DNA from: Plecoglossus altivelis
Taxonomy: Eukaryota; Chordata; Actinopteri; Osmeriformes; Plecoglossidae
Assembly (NCBI GenBank): GCA_036571765.1
Contig: BROE01000014.1
Span: 16,748,213 to 16,812,212, forward strand
Reading direction: 5' to 3'
DNA: 64,000 nt
A program made the translations under genes and the position numbers. The notes beneath the pieces were generated by a model, which did not search any database, had not been told where the DNA came from, and saw nothing but the letters and a program-made list of their open reading frames with translations. Shown here one piece after another: positions 13,101-24,804 of the stretch. Position 1 is the first letter of the stretch, and every line of letters begins with the position of its first letter.

Positions 13101-16100
13101 GGAAAGGAGAGGGGGGAGGGCAGAGGAGAGAGAAGAGGGGGGGAGGAGAGAGGAGAGAGGAGAGAGAAGAGGGGGGGTAGAAAAAGGAGGGAGGGGAGAG
13201 GAGAGAGGAGACAGGTGACTCTGTCAGCATCCAGGTATGAAAGTATCCAACACACTTAGGTTTGTTTCTTCGCATTCCTTGGACTCCGACTTAAACTACG
13301 TCTTTTTCCTTCTTAATGTACAGACTATGCATCTCTTTCTTACTTTGATGTAACCTGTCATGGAATTCTAGACTATGGTTACAATAAATGTGTTTTAAGA
13401 GATGTTTACAGTTGGTTAAGAAGCTTGATACGATGTATGTTCGCTTAACTTGGTTTGGTAGAGAGGCCACCTGTACTTTTATGTCACCTAACTAGGACAC
13501 TTTAAGTCTAGAGACGTGAAGTCTGGGTGACCTGGGAGTGTTCTTGTCACCTGGGAGGGAAGAGACAGTTGGTCTGAAACAACTGTATTGTTAAAGATGA
13601 CCACACAAAGGACAGTTGACCATTTGACCGGTCAACGAGCTGTGGCTTTATAATCTACTGTTTTGGGGAGAGATGCCACACCAAAGAACTGTGGGACAGT
13701 TGGTATGGAGATGTATTGTTTCAAGCTGTCACTGAGTAGAGTTAGCCAATCACAGAGGTTGCTACATCGATTGATTGACCATATGCAATACTATTTGCTC
13801 AAGTGTATTTAAGGTAGTGTTTAAGGATGTTCGACATCACTCTTATGAACGACTTGTGGCTATCACGTCCTCCGTAATGACTGATCACAAAGCCCTTTGT
13901 TTAATCTTATGCACTTGTCCAAGCTAAATAAATCATATTGAAACTGCCATTGATGACTGTGCATATCTACACAGCGCCATCAAAATTGTCTTTCACAAAC
14001 CTCACCTGGATATGATCAAGCATGGCGCCCCCAGGAGGCTGTATCCAAAGTCACAGACAGCCAGGTTGATGGTCATGAGCTCGGGGGGCCGGAGGGTCTT
14101 CCTCTTCTTACCGTAGACCAGCAGCACGGTGCCATTCCCCAGCACGGACACAGCACCTGGGGCAGGAGAGAGAAGACCAGGTGGGAGACTAGAGAACGTG
14201 AGAAGACCAGGTGAGAGACTAGGGAGTGTGAGAAGAAGGAAGGGTAGGTGACCAGGTGAGAGACTAGAGAACGTGAGGAAACCAGGTGAGAGACTAGAGA
14301 GTGTGAAAAGACCAGGTGAGAGAATAGAGAGTGTGAGAAGAAGGAAGGGTAGGTGACCAGGTGAGAAACTAGAGAGCGTGAGAAGACCAGGTGAGAGACT
14401 AGAGAGCGTGAGAAGACCAGGTGAGAGACTAGAGAGCGTGAGAAGACCAGGTGAGAGAATAGAGAGCATGAGAAGAAGGAAGGGTAGGTGACCAGGTGAG
14501 AGACTAGAGAGCCCTAGAAGACCAGGTGAGAAGATAGAGAGCGTGAGAAGACCAGGTGAGAGACTAGAGAGCGTGAGAAGACCAGGTGAGCGAGAACAAT
14601 TTGAGTAGGAAAAGAGGAGGAGGGATATTGAACAGGAACTTCGAAGAACCAGGTGAAAACCAGGACGTGTGATTTGACAGATGACGGAACCAGCAGGGAC
14701 GAGAGATCGATGACTGACCATGGTAGACGTGGGGCGAGAGGGGAGGCCGAGGAGAGAGGGAGGGGTTTGTAGAGGGGGAGGGGTGGAGTTAGCTCCGTCT
14801 GTGACGCGCTGCATATGTTCCCCACTCATAATCCACAGGCGTGGACGAAGTGAAACTTGGAAACAGGGGAGCGACACGATAAGCAGAACAAAAAGAAAAA
14901 CTGAAAGGAACCCACCCAGTAAAAAAACGCAGAGAGAAACTCCCGCCCCGCGTGCTACGACTCTAACGGACAGGCAAAGACTTCGATCATCTAACTATCG
15001 CGACATAGAGATGGCAGGCGCACTCAGCTGTATCGTCTTGGCACACGGTTTTAGGTTATCATAAAAACCAACAGCCCGATGCGCCAGATTTCCATAATTT
15101 CAGTACTTCGCCAAGGCTTTCTAAGCACCCTTCTTATCCCAGAGACCCCTCCGGGGAAACCCTCTGCCAGCCCCACGGCCCACGCCGCACCTCAACACAA
15201 GAGAAATCGGACAGAGGCGACACGCCAATTTGCCGAGACCAGGGGCTACGGAAGGGTCGACGGGAGCGGGACGAAAGAAGAGACCCGCGGGGGTGCTGGG
15301 TCACTTCGGAGTGAGCGCGTGTTTATTCAATCGTTAGCCTGTGATGCGTGTGCTTTGCCCCCATCCACCTCGCAGACATACTTGCTGTAAGCCGAACCCA
15401 CATCTGGCGGCAACCAGGACAGTCTATAAACCCGGCTTAACGTGATCGACCCTGTCTGATGTGGCTAGGAGTATGCATCTTGTATTACCGTAGGCGTTCG
15501 TGTGGTAAGCGCTACTGCGCCGCTAGTGAAGTCTCAATACCCGGATATCGTTGTGGTACCCAACAGATACAGCTAAGACACGGGACAACACGCCCGCTCT
15601 ACCCAGTTGGCCTGCTCGGGTACTCTTCCTCCGCTCTAGGCTCCGTGGCTGGGCCTAGTACACCTACCACGTCGGCCCGTGACTCCTGAAACATCGTCTC
15701 CCTCCAGACCGGCCGTCAGGCCGCGCCCGTCGCCGGCTCCTGCCTGGAAGGCTCCGCGCCGGTATCTTTGGCATGCTCCGCTCTACCCTTCCTCTCTCTC
15801 TCCTCTCTCTCTCTCTTCTCTCTCTCTCCTCTCTCTCTCCTCTCTCTCTCCTGTCTCTCTCCTCTCTCTCTCCTGTCTCTCTCCTCTCTCTCTCTTCTCT
15901 CTCTCCTGTCTCTCTCCTCTCCTCTCGCTGAGCTAGTTCTGGACTGCTTGCAGGGTGTCTTTCCACATGTCTGAGTCTAAACTTGCTACGACTAAATCAA
16001 TGCCCCGTTTGATCACACAAGTTCGTCATGACGACAGCACAGGATCGGTGTTCAGTGGTCCCTGTTTCTCAACGCTTGTTCTTGCAAACCTTTCATCTTT

Positions 16101-16562
16101 TCTTGATAACCAAAAGCTTTAAAGTCTAATAAAAACGTTGATTCATCCGGGAGAGGTCCGTGTCGTGAATACGCCTCAAGCAAATTTCCTTTAGAGAAGA
16201 TGGAAGGATAACAGTTTCTCGCAGAAGGACAATTAGACTCCATCTATTTTCAATCCTTCAACGCAGCACCGGTATCGAAAACTCTCGACCCGGTCGGAGA
16301 GGAGGGGGGAGGCGAGAACAGCCGGGAGGGAGAGGAGGGGGGAGGCGGGAATAGCCGGGAGGAAAGAGAGGAGGGGGGAGGCGAGAACAGCCGGGAGGGA
16401 GAAGAGGGGGTGGGCCAAGACGAGGTTCCACTCACCTGTGATCATCATCAGGATGGCCACTCCCAGGTCGGCGCTGGATGTCAGGTGCGACCGGAAGGCG
16501 GGAGGGAGGGAGGACGGGACAGGCTCCAAGCCCCTCCACGTATGGTTCATTCCTGCCGACAT
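9634..16562 (-). CDS. Opn5-group non-visual opsin (Opn6-Opn9 type) with expanded third extracellular loop
   Basis: Seven-helix, retinal-binding G-protein-coupled receptor. Exons: 16562-16436, 14156-14006, 12988-12849, 11696-11558, 11299-11185, 10901-10821, 10672-10183 and 9950-9634. Total 1560 nt, 519 aa, phases consistent. Landmarks: N-terminal glycosylation site NHT; TM1 LGNGTVL; TM2 NLAVCD; TM3 disulphide Cys in ESGCLWYG; DRC in place of DRY; extracellular loop 2 GPEPFGTSC with the Glu181-type counterion; TM6 WTPY; TM7 with the retinal-attachment Lys in FAKSHCMINPFIY. The base at the rhodopsin-113 position is Tyr, as in bistable opsins. MTINLAVCD and PEPFGTSCT resemble OPN5 closely, but the gene is not OPN5 itself; opn9 or opn6 are candidates I cannot separate. 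Odd: about 76 extra residues between TM6 and TM7, and a GC-AG intron after exon 6. Start 16562 (MSAGMNHT); 16550 (MNHT) is an alternative, and an upstream non-coding exon is possible. Confidence 0.88.
9960..10160. repeat. (TG)n microsatellite in last opsin intron
   Basis: About 200 bp of TGTGTG with CA on the transcribed strand. It fills the intron between the opsin exons at 10183 and 9950. The open frame that runs through it (HTHTHT) is an artefact. Confidence 0.9.
12010..12250. repeat. 12-nt minisatellite GGAAGTGACCTC
   Basis: About 20 head-to-tail copies of a 12-13-nt unit GGAAGTGACCT(C/T)A, with variants CAAGTGACCTC, in the opsin intron between exons 3 and 4. Flanks are unique. Confidence 0.9.
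12990..13215. repeat. GA-rich tract abutting opsin exon 3
   Basis: GAGGGGAGAGAGGAG-type purine run; on the minus strand it forms the pyrimidine tract of the exon 3 acceptor. The remaining 13216-14004 part of this intron is unique sequence without a recognised gene. Confidence 0.85.
14160..14595. repeat. ~30-nt minisatellite at opsin exon 2 acceptor
   Basis: About 14 imperfect copies of a unit containing GACCAGGTGAGAGACTAGAG and GCGTGAGAA, with a longer variant adding AAGGAAGGGTAG. It begins immediately upstream of opsin exon 2. The unit is open in the exon 2 frame, so an intron-retained transcript would encode SPGLLTLSSL repeats; the clean phase match with exon 1 argues it is intron. Confidence 0.85.
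14880..15780. other. CpG-rich unique sequence in opsin intron 1
   Basis: Balanced base composition with many CpG, unlike the surrounding AG/CT tracts. No splice-compatible exon, RNA gene or repeat was recognised. See findings. Confidence 0.4.
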
Positions 16563-17530
16563 GTACTGCTGGAGGGAGGCAGCTGGAGGACACACACACA
16601 CACAGCACTGCTAAAGAGATGCAGATCCCACTGCCCAAGCTACACGTGGAGAGGGAAGGTAAATCCTTGGTGACGGGTGAGCGGCAGAAGGGAGCTGGAT
16701 GTAAAGACAGGGGCGTTTGTGCAGGAGTAGTTTAGAGTTAGTGGATGTGGAGTTGGAAAGAGAGAGAGAGATGCAGAGGGAGAGAGACATGCAGAGAGAG
16801 AGAGATGCAGAGGGAGATACAGAGAGAGAGATGCAGAGGGGGAGAGACATGCAGAGAGAGAGAGATACAGAGGGAGAGATGCAGAGGGGGAGAGACATGC
16901 ACAGAGATATACTGAGAGAGGGAGAGAGAGATACAGAGGGAGAGATACAGAGAGATACAGAGAGAGGGAGAGAGAGATATACAGAGAGAGGGAGAGAGAT
17001 ACAGAGAGAGATATATACAGAGAGAGGGAGAGAGATACAGAGAGAGATAGATACAGAGAGAGTGAGAGAGGGATACAGAGAGAGGGAGAGATACAGAGAG
17101 AGGGAGGGAGATATACAGAGAGAGATACAGTGAGAGGGAGAGAGAGGTACAGAGATAGGGAGAGAGAGATACAGAGAGAAGGAGAGAGATACAGAGAGAG
17201 AGAGATACAGAGAGAGAGCGCGAGAGCCAGAGCCAGAGAGAGAGAGAGAGAGAGAGAGAGTTGACAGATGTTCTCAGCATCTTCTGAGAAAGAGCAAAAC
17301 GAGAGAATGAAGGACATGATGTGGAACCTACAGGCGGTTCCAAGCACAAACAACACATCTATCAGATGAGATAAGTCAACCGAAGACATGACACCGCCTG
17401 GAGGAGGAGAAACAAAACTCTCCACACTCCAACCCCCAAAGAGACGCAACAACAGGCTCAAATTGTTGCTCACCGCAGCAGGAGTGGAAAAGTGGAAAAG
17501 TGGAATTGCGTTAAAACACAGACAAGACCC

Positions 17531-17561
<31 letters not shown>

Positions 17562-17986
17562 ACACACACAAAGACCAAAGCAACGTCTTCTTTTGAGACG
17601 CGGTAAAATCCTGCTTGAGTGTCTTGGATCAGATCACACGCGCACACGCACGCTCGCACGCTCGCACCGCAAGTTAGTTCTACTCACCTTCCTCTTCCTC
17701 GGTCGGTCAGTCTGTCCGTGTACTTTCTCTTGGTCCTTCTCTTGTTCAGATCGTCTTTATGCTAAGTTAAGCTCTTTTTAAATCTTAAGCCTCTTGATTT
17801 TCCAAATCAATTTTGCTGTTGACAATCTGGTGGTGAAACGAACAGAGAAAAAGAGAGAGAGACAGAGAGAGAGAGAGACTGCATCTGAATCTCTATGACC
17901 TCCTCTTGATCAGTCATTCTCCACCCCTTCTCTCTCCCTCTCTCCCTGTCTATAGCACTCCCTTTCTCTCTGTCTCATCGCTCTCG

Positions 17987-18023
<37 letters not shown>

Positions 18024-19641
18024 CGTGTGTCTCTTGCTCTCTCTCACACATACACACACATACACACACATACACACACTCTCTCTCTCTCTCTCTTAAT
18101 CTCCCGTACATGAATTCTTACTGTTTGCTGTCCTGGGTTTATCTTGCTGAGAGCCAGAAAGCTGGTTGTTTTTTTTTTATCTGTCCAATTCAGGTTAGAA
18201 ATAATGATGATTAAGGATAAGACGTTGGTGATTCATGAGGCATGATTATTTCTGTCAATGCTCCACTTTAATATTATTCATGGTCTTTGGGAGGCAAAAG
18301 AATGTGCGCGTGCCTGACAGGATGCCTGCGTATCAGTGAGAATTACAACTAACGGCAGACATATTTTCTTGTTGAACGACAATATCATGAATATTCAGTT
18401 TGACCTCCGGGAATTAAGCCGTCCTGAACGTCTGTGACAAATGTATTAAACGTGGGAATAAATATATAAATATACATGGCTGTGATCTGACCAACGGCAT
18501 TGATTTAATCCTAATCCAACTCATATTACAGAAGTAGATTTTTGAACACGCACACACACTAACGCTGACACACACACATGGAACCGCATGAAACCTTTGC
18601 GTCAGTGCGAGCGTGGCTGCAACCGTGACAACAGAATCGTATGGCCTATGTTGGATCGCAGTGAACGGGAATTCCAATCATTTCCTTGGGCAACAGGGGT
18701 TAACGAATACTTCATGTTTTATAGTTTAGTTGGGGTTTTGGTACGCCTCCATAATCTACATTTACGAACTCTGGGCCTCTTTTATAACATCTTGATTTGT
18801 CTTTTCCAAGAACTTCGACCGTCAGGTACACAGTACCTCTGTACGGTCCGGATTACGCAAGTAGCACATCGTCCATATCGCGTCTAGTAACACGCTGTTT
18901 CTGAAGAATCTTTCATTGGCGTTCATAATTTCATGACATGGCTCGTTCACCCGGTCTCCGTCTCCGCTTTCGATTTATTACGTCAATAACGTCGATAGAC
19001 ATTTTTCATGTAGGCCCGTCGCGGAAAACATAATGGTCTACCGTTGTCAAGTCGACTTAGTCTCGCCACATTACACTCGGCTATGCAATCGGACCAGGTA
19101 TTGAGCTGATATGAGGGCTTCCAACGTAGCATGAACGCATGAGTATAACAGTTATTACAGGAGAAATTACTCATCTTCACCAGCAAGTTGGAGACCAACA
19201 GGTAGGATGCGCTCACAGGTTTCGGAGACTTCTTCGGTGAAACTCGTGACAAAACAGGATGCTAGGAATGCCGAATGTCTGTTCTTTCAAGGGCCACCGA
19301 GTGTTCATCGCGCCGTTATTGATGTTAATGCTATGCTCGTCATGCCCCGGCCGCCTGATTCAAAGGGCACCGTTTTTACAGAAAACATTCATTTCATTGG
19401 GGTAGCAATACAAGCGTTCTAGTTCAACTGGATGATAAACTGCTGCAAACCAAACCTTCAATCATTGCTTTTGAATAGTGTCGGAAAGATAACTAATGAC
19501 TATTTTAATAGAATGTCTAACCCTTCCAAAGGAATCTCCAGTCACTCATTACAGGAATTCTACATGCCTAGGGCTCCTTATTTCCCTCTCCACCACCCAG
19601 ATAAAAAAGGAAGAAGCTTTGTCTCTCACAAAACAGAGGAC
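16563..19641. other. Intergenic: opsin 5' side to gapdh 3' end
   Basis: Apart from the GA tract and a CT/CA microsatellite at 17920-18095, this stretch is unique. It should hold the opsin promoter and any 5' UTR exon, but none could be pinned down. The part from about 18560 to 19400 is CpG-rich with balanced composition and no recognised gene. No open frame here has a recognisable domain. Confidence 0.5.
16740..17265. repeat. GA-rich AGAGATACAGAGAG tract
   Basis: About 520 bp of AGAGAGATACAGAGAGGGAGA units upstream of the opsin start, followed by unique sequence and a poly-C/(CA)n run at 17528-17570. Confidence 0.9.
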
Positions 19642-19647
19642 TTTATT
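19642..19647 (-). terminator. gapdh: gapdh poly(A) signal
   Basis: AATAAA on the minus strand, 272 bp beyond the gapdh stop. The implied 3' UTR contains a ~24-base run of C on the transcript (about 19853-19876). Confidence 0.7.
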
Positions 19648-19918
19648 CATCCACTGAACACAGCGCATCAGTGGCGTAGCCAGCGAAAAGACCTACAGCC
19701 TTCACCCATCCTACTTCACACATGATCAGGACAGGGATTTGACGATACAAAAATACATTTGGTCATCAATTTCGAAGTCGGTTCTTGACTGTGTTGACCG
19801 CTTTCTCAGGCGTGCAAATGGAGGTGGTGGTATTCTAATCTGGGCCGGAGGAGGGGGGGGGGGGGGGGGGGGGGGGTCATGTGACGTACTGCAGTCGCAT
19901 TGGATTGGCTGGTTGACT

Positions 19919-22900
19919 TTACTCCTTGGAAGCCATGTGAGCCATAAGGTCGCAGACACGGTGGCTGTAGGCAAACTCGTTATCGTACCTGGAGGAGACA
20001 CAGGCGCCATTGGAAACAGAACTAAACAGTTTGTGTGTGTGTGTGTGTCTGTGGATGCTTGGCTCACCATGTGACAAGCTTGACAAAGTGGTCATTGAGA
20101 GCAATGCCTGCGCCAGCATCAAAGATGGAGGAGTGGGTGTCACCGTTGAAGTCTGTGGACACAACCTGTGATGGGGGGAGGAGAGAGGGGAGAAAGGAAG
20201 AAAAATTGGTATCACCTGTTCAACAACATGTAATGACCATTACCTGTTAATGCGTTGCTGAGAACGCGACCCAACAGGTCCGTACCTGGTGCTCTGTGTA
20301 TCCCAGAATGCCCTTCATGGGTCCTTCGCTGGCGGCCTTGACCACCTTCTTGATGGCATCGTACGAAGCCTGGCAGGTGAGATGTAGGATTTAGAGTTGA
20401 ATCAGTTCTTACTGGGCATTTTGGCCCACATGCAGCACCTCCAAAAAAATAATTTAAAAGACATCGCCACCAACTACGAAATGGCACAAAAATAAATGTC
20501 TCTTCATTCACCCACGTGACAACATGATTGTGTCAGCCTTTATATCAGTAGTCACACTAAAGCAGGCTGCAATTAAGATCTAATAGCCTACACAGCACCT
20601 GCAACAACACTAAAGGCGATCGTAACTTCATTCGCAAAAAAAAGCTAAAATTTTGCAGCTACCCAACAAACATAAGAGACACAATGTAGCAGAAAGTTGC
20701 TAGTTAAGATTTGTTGCTAAGAAGCAAAAAGTTACTAAATGACCAACAGTGTAGTTTGACATGAGGGGGAGGGGCTACTCACAGGCTTCTCCAGACGGAC
20801 AGTCAGATCGACCACTGACACGTTAGGGGTGGGGACACGGAAGGCCATGCCTGTCAACTTCCTGTGGAGGGAACAGACATACAGGATGAGGTCAAACGCT
20901 AAACTAATTCAGAAAGTGCTTTAGGTCGCACAAACAAGGAACTGCGGCAGGAAGGTGCAGGTGAAAAATACAAATCTTAAACTTTACAAAATGTAAAAAA
21001 CACGTGCACGTAAAGTTTTTGAATGTGGGGTGTGTACTGTGCGTGTCACACTGACCCGTTGAGCTCGGGGATAACCTTGCCCACAGCCTTAGCAGCTCCT
21101 GTGGAGGCAGGAATGATGTTCTGGCTAGCACCACGACCATCCCTCCACAGTTTACCAGAGGGACCGTCCACTGTCTTCTGTGTGGCAGTGATGGCATGGA
21201 CTGTGCTCTGCACGACAGGAAGTAGAATAACGTTAAGTGTGTGGCGTCTGGATTCTCGTGCGGTAGACTAGGGCAAGCTGGTGTTGTGTCAGATTAAGCC
21301 CTCTCTAGGTGATTGCCCCCTCAGGTGTTGGGTTGTAATCCGTACCATAAGACCCTCAATGATGTGGAAGTTATCGTTGACGACCTTGGCCAGAGGCGCC
21401 AGGCAGTTGGTTGTGCAGGAAGCATTGCTGTGGGGACAGGAAGTGAGATATATAGGCTTTCATAGCAGACCGGGTTTACTATAGGAGGCTTCTGTGCAGT
21501 GCGACCTTGTTCAAATTCCGGGATTAACGTACGTAATCTGAGCGACGGGCGTTTATGGACTCACCTGACGACCTTGAGGGACTTGTCGTACTTCTCGTGG
21601 TTGACGCCCATGACGAACATGGGGGCGTCGGCGCTGGGGGCGGAGATGATCACCCTCTTGGCTCCGCCCTTCAAGTGGGCCTGGAAGAAGAAGAAGAGAG
21701 GGGGGAAAGGTTCCGTCACGTTCTGGTTCTTGCGTGGGACGTCTGATCAGGAACGTTAAGAGGAAGCGATACGTACAGAAGCCTTCTCGATGGTGGTGAA
21801 CACTCCGGTGGACTCTACCACGTAATCGGCACCAGCCTCTCCCCATTTGATGGCAGATGGGTCCCTCCTGTGTGGGGAGGGAGAGGGGGAGACGGGGGAC
21901 GGTCACATAACCGTGATGGTACTACCGATGTAGTTGTAAAGATTCGGCAAGGAACTCACTCGTGGTACACGGTGATAGCGTGTCCGTCGATGACCAGTTT
22001 CCCGTTGTCCATCTTGACTTCACCCTTGTAGCGGCCGTGTGTGGAGTCATACTTGAACATGTAGACCTGTGGAGAGGGTTTAAATCCAAACGTATTTCGT
22101 ATAACTTTATTTATAAAGCCCTTAACAGGAGGCTTCACATACATCCTCGGCAACGCACACCCTCAAGGAAGACAAGGGAAAAAACCGCACAAGTCAACTC
22201 TGGGTTAACTCAATGCTGCCAGTAAATCAAGAGTCCATTTCTAGAGGCTTCTATGACCCTCACGGACAACTGGAGCTGATTGGACAACTCACCATGTACT
22301 CGAGGTCGATGAAGGGGTCATTGATGGCCACGATCTCGACCTTCTTGGAGTGGAATCCAGCACGGGTCACCAGGCGACCGATGCGGCCAAATCTGAGGAG
22401 CAAAAGGGGGAAAAAAGGTTGTTCCCTTGTTTGGCCACTAGAGGGTAGTGCAATGCCATGTCGTTTGCATATGCCACAACTTGTCCCAAGGTGAGCAGGT
22501 CTTAAAAAAAATCAAATCAGAGAGAGAGAGGACAGGGTCCAATAGGAGGAGCAGAGAGGTGTGTCACAAAACAAGCAACTGTGTGGTTGCCTCCTCTCTC
22601 CTCCTCCCTCCCCCTGGGGAGTAAAGTCGAGATGAACCTATAATGTGGTAATCGTCCCCGTGACGACAGTGAGCTGTTTGATCAGTGGGGGAGTTACTAT
22701 TTAACCCAAGTCCAGAACTATCTGTTACACACTGGCCTTAGACCAGGGGAGAGAATAACATGATCACTTGGGTGGGCAGGGGGAGAGAGAGAGAGAGGGA
22801 GATGAAAGGGAAGAGGAGGTGGGTGAGAGACATGGGCAGAAAGGAAGTGAAATATGGAGAGAGGAAGGGAGGGGGGATAAGAGAGAATAAGAGCAAGATC

Positions 22901-23577
22901 GCTAATCTGATAACGGGTTGTGCCCAAGTAGACAGAATTTCAACTGGCCTGATAACATCCAAGTGTCTGACACAAAACTAAAATCACTTATTGATCAACC
23001 ATCAAGTCAAAAAGGAGGACGAGAAAAAAACAAGGGGCCAAAGTTCAAAGATCAGAAGGGAAAAATAGCAGGTGACTGCCCCTAGGTCATGCATGTCTGC
23101 CACACAACCCAACTTAACTCAGACATATGCCTGTTTTAATGTCAGTGTGCTGCTTGATAACACTAGCGGTTGGCTATAAGGTTAGCTAAAAACAGATTGA
23201 TACTCATGAGCCAAGCATTGAGAAGGGTAAAAGCTCAACTCTTCAGATGGTAAAAGTTTCCTGCCAGTAAAAGTTTCCTGCCAGTGTAGTCAATCTTAGC
23301 CTTATGATCACACCCCCGTCAAGTCACCTTCACCTTGCTAGTGCATTTCTTTTTAGATTAATCACACCATTAAGGAAGACAAGACTCGTTCCCCTGGCAC
23401 AGGTTGCAGGCCACTTAGAAGATTTCAAGTTTCTTTCTTACTAGATATGTACATGTTTGTGTGTGCAGGCCGTTATTTAATATCTTCAGGGTGATTAGTC
23501 AGCAGTGCACATTTGTTTGTCAAACAATGCAACAACAATAAAAAGTTGTCTTACCCGTTGATACCAACTTTCACCAT
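19919..23577 (-). CDS. gapdh: Glyceraldehyde-3-phosphate dehydrogenase
   Basis: Glycolytic enzyme: glyceraldehyde-3-phosphate + NAD+ + phosphate to 1,3-bisphosphoglycerate, cytosolic homotetramer. Eleven coding exons: 23577-23555, 22392-22293, 22066-21960, 21867-21777, 21680-21565, 21427-21346, 21207-21056, 20861-20783, 20369-20286, 20165-20068 and 19988-19919. Sum 1002 nt, 333 aa, the normal family length. Seen: start MVKVGINGFGRIGR (NAD-binding loop), catalytic Cys near residue 150 in SNASCTTNCLAP, active-site His in STVHAITATQKT, and C-terminus DLMAHMASKE. A 5' non-coding exon is indicated because an acceptor lies 23 nt before the ATG (exon starts at 23600). Neighbouring iffo1 and ncapd2 identify this as the orthologue of human GAPDH rather than GAPDHS. 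Confidence 0.98.
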
Positions 23578-24310
23578 TTTGCCTGAGTGGGTCTAGTCCT
23601 CTGTAGAAAAGAGAGGAAGACGAAACGTTATCGACAAACTACCACAGACAACCGATCGTGTTCACCTAATAACGGCCCTGTACGTGATGGAACAATGTTT
23701 CAGAAGTAGGAGAATACAAGTGAACGATATACATAAAAGGTTCTGCTAAGTTTTAATATTAAGTAACGAAGGATTGAACTTAACAGTAAGCTAATGCAAC
23801 TCATACTGCGAGGCCATTCCAAGACCGTAACCTTTGAGGTTATATTATTACAAGCAACAGTCGTTATGATTATCATGATCATATTTCCGGTTAGACTACA
23901 ATTCATATTTAACAAAAGCATTCTGCAATCAACCCTTTGAAAACTATGACCTTGTAAGATTGGGATTACTTAAAGTTAATGTAAAACGACAGGAGCTTAT
24001 TCAAACAATGTTGGGTAAAGAAAGCCACTGTAGGATACCACAACTTAGACAATAATTAACTTCTTAGAAGTTGAGACAACTATACCAAAAACGTGACATG
24101 CCTCATTTCTCGAGCCTATGGTTTACTTTATTTCCGTTCAAACTAATCGCCAGGTTATTATTTACCGTTTGTGAGATGCCTCTGAACGTCCTTGCGACTT
24201 CGGGTGAGTAAGGACGTGCAAAGGTGCGCTGTCAATTTGTACTCTTTCACCGGTAAAGCTCCTCCCACTTGTGGACATCGTTCTCTGCCCCGCCCTCTTT
24301 TAATGTCAAG
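23578..24310 (-). promoter_or_regulatory. gapdh: gapdh 5' UTR exon, intron 1 and core promoter (inferred)
   Basis: The acceptor at 23602-23601 starts the coding exon. The best matching donor upstream is ACG|GTAAAT at 24166, giving a short non-coding exon 1 near 24166-24270. Just upstream lie a GC box (GGGCGGGG, about 24297-24289 on the minus strand) and a TATA-like ATTAAAA at about 24305-24299. Positions are seen; their use as promoter is inferred. Confidence 0.45.
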
Positions 24311-24762
24311 GTCGTTAGACGGCGATGACTGGCCTATTGAGGAAGGTATGTTGGCCAAGTCGCATTTTAGACTTGCATATCTACACAGACGTTATAAAAC
24401 GTTTTCATTTAAAATCAGGTGCGTCCAGCGTTCTCATGATTGCACGGAAACAGTCAGGTGAAAAAGAATCGACTGATTAATTTAGTGCATTGACTGAGAT
24501 TTCTGTCGCACTGCAGTTTGCAATCTAAGGAATGCAACAGCTTTGATTCACTCAAGGCTTCCAGCACGAGCGTTCTGCTTTCCCCATTATGTTCGCTCGC
24601 TTTGTTCGATGTCATTCCAACAGCTTAGGTTTTTTTTTTAAACTTCCAAACCTTTAAGATGTACAGAAGCAGATGGGGTCACGCTCTCGGATACAGTTCA
24701 GGGGTGAAAAAAGAGAGGGTTTATAGCTGACCTTATCGAAGAGAGAGTGAAAGAGGGAGAGG

Positions 24763-24804
<42 letters not shown>

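Noticed and set aside
14002..14877. Open frame extending opsin exon 2 upstream through SPGLLTLS repeats
   Set aside because: Exon 1 (TM1 start) joins exon 2 with matching phase and consensus sites, so the repeat is intronic.
20640..20760. Possible dispersed repeat with GTTGCTAAGAAGC motifs, similar to 44700-44790
   Set aside because: Similarity is short and loose; cannot be assigned to a family by eye.
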